NCBI GenBank assembly: GCA_024762995.1
Contig: JANTGI010000017.1
Span: 1-35,377, forward strand
DNA length: 35,377 nucleotides
From: Saprospiraceae bacterium
Lineage (GTDB): Bacteria; Bacteroidota; Bacteroidia; Chitinophagales; Saprospiraceae
Reading direction: 5' to 3'
Shown piece by piece: positions 32,604 to 35,377 of this stretch. How positions within the stretch are numbered: position 1 is the stretch's first letter; each line of letters opens with the position of its first letter. The position numbers and the translations under genes are program-made. A model generated the notes under the pieces. The model was not told the DNA's origin. It saw nothing but the letters and a program-made list of their open reading frames with translations, and made no database searches.

Positions 32604-33647
32604 ATGGACAAATTAAAACCAAAAGACGACTCCAACGCCCATTTGCGCAAGCTGGATCATATTAACCTTGCTTTTCAATCGCAAATAGAGCGGAAGTTAT
32701 TGGATGACCGATTCTATTATGAACCATTATTGGCACCACATCCGGATGCTTCCTTCGATATTGGCTTGACCTTTCTAAATAAAAAAATGAAAGCCCCGAT
32801 TTGGGTCTCCAGCATGACCGGTGGCGCCAAATATGCCCATACCATCAATCATAATTTGGCGAAAGCCACCAAAGAGTTCGGACTCGGTATGGGACTGGGT
32901 TCTTGCAGACATCTACTTTATGATGACCGTCACTTTGCGGACTTTGACCTTCGACATCTCCTTGATGACCGGCCTTTTTATGCCAACCTAGGCATCGCAC
33001 AGATTGAACACCATATCCATAATGGAACCATTTCCAAAGTCCAAGAAATGCTCCGAAAACTTCGTGTGGACGGTCTCATCATCCATGTCAATCCCTTGCA
33101 GGAATGGATTCAACCGGAAGGCGACTTTATCGCTCAAAGACCCATCGATACTATCCAACGATTTTTGGACTACTCTCCGGATACTTCTCTGATAATCAAA
33201 GAAGTAGGTCAAGGATTTGGCCCCAAAAGCTTAGAAAAACTCCTTCAATTACCCATAGCTGCCATTGACTTTGGTGCTGCAGGTGGAACAAATTTTTCTA
33301 AATTAGAAATGCTCCGCAATGATTCTCAGACTCAAGAAATCATTGCCCCTTTAGCGAGAATCGGTCACCACGCCGAAGAAATGCTAGAATGGATCACTGA
33401 CTTACTCAACCAACCCGATGGTCGCCCGACATCTACCGAATTAATTATCTCCGGTGGCATTCAAAACTACTTGGATGGATATTACTTGATAGCGCTGTCT
33501 CCCCTAAAAGCAGTATATGGTCAAGCATCTAATTTTTTGAGACATGCCCAAGGAGACTATAAGTTTTTACAAGATTTTGTATCTTCGCAAGTCAAAGGCT
33601 ATCAACTGGCCCGGTCTTTATTGACCATCAGACCCAAAAATAAATAA
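32604..33647 (+). CDS. fni: Isopentenyl-diphosphate delta-isomerase, type 2 (FMN-dependent)
   Basis: 347 aa. It interconverts IPP and DMAPP using reduced FMN. Visible family marks are RKLDHINLAF near the N-terminus, PIWVSSMTGGAKYA (FMN contact), GLGMGLGSCRHLL, YANLGIAQIEH, LIIHVNPLQEWIQPEGD (with the conserved QE region), LIIKEVGQGFG, IDFGAAGGTNFSKLE and a C-terminal phosphate-binding LIISGGIQNYLDG. Type 1 Nudix-type isomerases lack all of these. It is followed four nt later by HMG-CoA reductase, so the two are surely co-transcribed. Confidence 0.93.
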   Translation: MDKLKPKDDSNAHLRKLDHINLAFQSQIERKLLDDRFYYEPLLAPHPDASFDIGLTFLNKKMKAPIWVSSMTGGAKYAHTINHNLAKATKEFGLGMGLGSCRHLLYDDRHFADFDLRHLLDDRPFYANLGIAQIEHHIHNGTISKVQEMLRKLRVDGLIIHVNPLQEWIQPEGDFIAQRPIDTIQRFLDYSPDTSLIIKEVGQGFGPKSLEKLLQLPIAAIDFGAAGGTNFSKLEMLRNDSQTQEIIAPLARIGHHAEEMLEWITDLLNQPDGRPTSTELIISGGIQNYLDGYYLIALSPLKAVYGQASNFLRHAQGDYKFLQDFVSSQVKGYQLARSLLTIRPKNK

Positions 33648-33651
33648 AAAA

Positions 33652-34980
33652 GTGTCGGATAAGTCAAAAATTATCTCCGGATTTTCCAAGCTGTCTAAGC
33701 AACAAAAAATTGATTGGCTCAACTCTTTGACCAGCCATAGCAAGGCGGATGCCATCCTAAAAGAGCAACTGGCTCCGGACCCCAAAACACAAAATATCTT
33801 TGATGGCCTGTCAGAAAATGTCGTCAGTAATTTTGTGCTGCCCTTTTCTGTCGCCCCCAATTTTTTGATCAACGGTAAGTCTTACTGCGTGCCTATGGTG
33901 ATTGAAGAAAGCTCCGTCGTCGCTGCTGCGGCGAGTGCCGCCAAGTTTTGGGCCATGCGCGGGGGCATCAAAACCGAGGTCATCAGCACCACTAAACTAG
34001 GCCAAGTTCATTTCTCTTGGGATGGCACTTCGGAAGAACTCCACCTTATTTGGGAAGAATTAGTAGAGCTGTTTCTTGTCGCCACTGAAGATTTGACCAA
34101 AAACATGCGCGCCCGCGGAGGCGGTATTAAAAAAATAGAATTAAAAGACTTTTCTCATATTGAGCCGGACTACTATCAAATCCTAGTCTCTTTTGACACT
34201 AAAGACTCTATGGGTGCGAATTTTATCAATTCCATATTGGAGCGCATCGGAGATATTTTAGAGGACTTTGTGGGCAGCCATCCGCAGCTTAAGCACCACA
34301 ATTTAGAAGTAATCATGGCGATTCTATCCAATTATACGCCGGATTGCATCGTCAGAGCTTCTGTGGAGTGCCGGCTTGACAAGGAAGACTTGCCCCATTG
34401 TGGTCAAAGCGGTACAATGGCTTTCGCAAAAAAAATACAAAAAGCCGTCCGAATTGCGGAGATTGACCCATATCGAGCAACCACACACAACAAAGGCATT
34501 TTTAATGGTGTAGATGCGGTCATTATTGCTACGGGCAATGATTTTCGGGCCGTTGAAGCTTGTGGGCATACTTATGCCGGGCGAAATGGTCAATATGCCA
34601 GTTTAAGTCATTGTGAAGTCACCGAAACGACCTTTAAATTTTGGCTGGACTTACCATTGGCTGTCGGAACAGTGGGTGGTTTGACAACCCTACATCCGCT
34701 CGCCAAGCTTTCATTGGAACTATTAGGCAATCCTTCGGCGGAAGAGTTAATGCAAATTGTCGCAGCCACCGGTTTGATGCAAAATTATGCCGCACTCAAA
34801 TCTCTAGTCACGACAGGCATCCAGCACGGTCACATGAAAATGCACCTATCCAACATTGTCAACCACCTGGAAGCTTCACCGGCTGAGACACAAAATATTT
34901 TGGAGCACTTCCAAGAAAAGAAAGTCACCTTTACGGCAGTCAGAGACTATTTGGCGGCTATTCGTCGGCAAAAGGTCTAA
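33652..34980 (+). CDS. Hydroxymethylglutaryl-CoA reductase, class II
   Basis: 442 aa from a GTG start. It reduces HMG-CoA to mevalonate, or runs the reverse in degradative species. The class II pattern is clear: SENVVSNFVLPFSVAPNFLING (54-75), VIEESSVVAAAS with the catalytic Glu in 84-90, nucleotide-binding DSMGAN (185-190), catalytic Lys281 in HNKG, Asp297 in TGNDFRAVEACG, and a catalytic His in IQHGHMKMH (390-398). Neighbouring isomerase and GHMP kinase genes argue for biosynthesis. No membrane domain, so cytoplasmic. Starts four nt after fni and ends four nt before the kinase. Confidence 0.94.
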   Translation: MSDKSKIISGFSKLSKQQKIDWLNSLTSHSKADAILKEQLAPDPKTQNIFDGLSENVVSNFVLPFSVAPNFLINGKSYCVPMVIEESSVVAAAASAAKFWAMRGGIKTEVISTTKLGQVHFSWDGTSEELHLIWEELVELFLVATEDLTKNMRARGGGIKKIELKDFSHIEPDYYQILVSFDTKDSMGANFINSILERIGDILEDFVGSHPQLKHHNLEVIMAILSNYTPDCIVRASVECRLDKEDLPHCGQSGTMAFAKKIQKAVRIAEIDPYRATTHNKGIFNGVDAVIIATGNDFRAVEACGHTYAGRNGQYASLSHCEVTETTFKFWLDLPLAVGTVGGLTTLHPLAKLSLELLGNPSAEELMQIVAATGLMQNYAALKSLVTTGIQHGHMKMHLSNIVNHLEASPAETQNILEHFQEKKVTFTAVRDYLAAIRRQKV

Positions 34981-34984
34981 AGAG

Positions 34985-35377
34985 ATGAAATCACAAAATC
35001 AGTCTTTTCAGGCACATGGAAAATTACTATTAGCCGGCGAATATTTTGTCTTAGACGGGGCCACCGCTTTCGCCGTACCTACTCGGCTTGGCCAATCATT
35101 AAACATTCAAACCACTCCTTCCGAAACATCTACCATTCAATGGGAAGGATTTGATTATCAAGGAAATATATGGATTGAAGCCCTTTTTGCAGGGGCGGAT
35201 TTCCAAGTCGTACATTCTTCTTCACATCCGGTAAGTACCCGCTTACGCGAAATATTTCTAGCGGCTCAAAGATTAGATGGTATTTTCCCGCAAGGGCGCA
35301 TTACGGCGCAAACCCAATTAGACTTCCCTAGGGATTGGGGCTTAGGCAGTAGTTCAACGTTGATTTATTCTTTGGCG
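34985..35377 (+). CDS. GHMP-family kinase, N-terminal part (cut by window end)
   Basis: The first 131 codons of a gene that runs off the window. The start MKSQNQSFQAHGKLLLAGEY with FVLDGATAFAVPTRL is the classic GHMP opening (HGKLLLAGEY), and PRDWGLGSSSTLIYSLA is the ATP-binding glycine-serine loop. In the mevalonate context it should be mevalonate kinase or phosphomevalonate kinase; it resembles the Bacteroidota-specific GHMP kinase found beside HMG-CoA reductase. It begins four nt after the reductase stop. Exact substrate cannot be fixed from this fragment. Confidence 0.85.
   Translation, partial: MKSQNQSFQAHGKLLLAGEYFVLDGATAFAVPTRLGQSLNIQTTPSETSTIQWEGFDYQGNIWIEALFAGADFQVVHSSSHPVSTRLREIFLAAQRLDGIFPQGRITAQTQLDFPRDWGLGSSSTLIYSLA

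Larger units (their letters stand above)
1090..32652. repeat. Iterated motif GCGCAAGC (full form TTGCGCAAGC), 16 scattered sites
   Basis: Full TTGCGCAAGC on the plus strand at 1090, 6937, 15877, 22127 and 32643, and as GCTTGCGCAA at 10331, 16688 and 24816. Core GCGCAAGC without a perfect left half starts at 7211, 10153, 20883 and 26614 (plus), and as GCTTGCGC at 7762, 21717, 23034 and 25996. Every site lies inside a gene. By base composition I estimate well under one full copy and roughly half a copy of the core in this length. The span given covers the first to last full site and is not a single element. Confidence 0.8.

Noticed and set aside
1-35377. CRISPR arrays, tRNA or rRNA genes, integrases, toxin-antitoxin or phage-defence genes
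   Set aside because: None found: no regularly spaced repeats with unique spacers, no tRNA cloverleaf motifs, and no recognisable proteins of these classes. The window reads as ordinary chromosome.

Overview
The window looks like chromosome from a Bacteroidota bacterium, most likely of the Saprospiria or a related marine/activated-sludge lineage. The grounds are a SusC/SusD outer-membrane pair, a GldB-type gliding lipoprotein, several families largely confined to Bacteroidota (DUF4834, DUF6427, DUF2141, PorT-type barrel), TAnnTTTG promoter boxes in place of the E. coli -10, no clear Shine-Dalgarno sequences, moderate GC and a mevalonate-pathway gene set. I see no prophage, CRISPR array, rRNA, tRNA or intact insertion sequence. 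The lineage call is inference from family content.

Layout. 202-1803 (minus): glycosyltransferase and a small membrane protein. 1962-3662 (plus): rhodanese-like protein and a secreted TPR-DUF2141 fusion. 3800-8442 (minus): secreted helical-repeat protein, lipoprotein and peptide-release factor 1. 8554-10664: bifunctional formimidotransferase-cyclodeaminase (plus), convergent with a 6-pyruvoyl-tetrahydropterin-synthase/QueD protein (minus). 11217-15538 (plus): SusC/SusD pair. 15678-17165 (minus): cellulose-synthase-like glycosyltransferase. 17725-19212 (plus): M15-type peptidase and a VTT-domain membrane protein. 19281-21877 (minus): a cysteine-rich secreted protein of unknown role and a peptidoglycan glucosaminidase. 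22087-23100 (plus): TPR protein. 23115-26396 (minus): DUF6427 membrane protein, sugar nucleotidyltransferase and GldB. 26563-29461 (plus): outer-membrane barrel, NadC and a LolC/E-type permease. 29523-31655 (minus): Tsp/Prc protease. 32129 to the end (plus): tadA followed by isopentenyl-diphosphate isomerase type 2, class II HMG-CoA reductase and a GHMP kinase cut by the window edge.

Most of the genes serve the cell envelope (polysaccharide glycosyltransferases, outer-membrane import, lipoprotein handling, wall hydrolysis, gliding, periplasmic proteolysis). Metabolic islands cover histidine/folate one-carbon metabolism, NAD synthesis and mevalonate-derived isoprenoids.

The most unusual signal is not a gene. 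The decamer TTGCGCAAGC occurs 8 times and its core GCGCAAGC 16 times, on both strands, always inside genes and in several reading frames. This looks like a genome-wide iterated DNA motif. Second, the three longest intergenic gaps each carry a copy of one dispersed repeat, and shorter gaps hold further palindromic repeat families. Third, two genes have a perfect dyad placed exactly one base upstream of their TAnnTTTG box, and several boxes lie so close to the start codon that leaderless mRNAs are likely.
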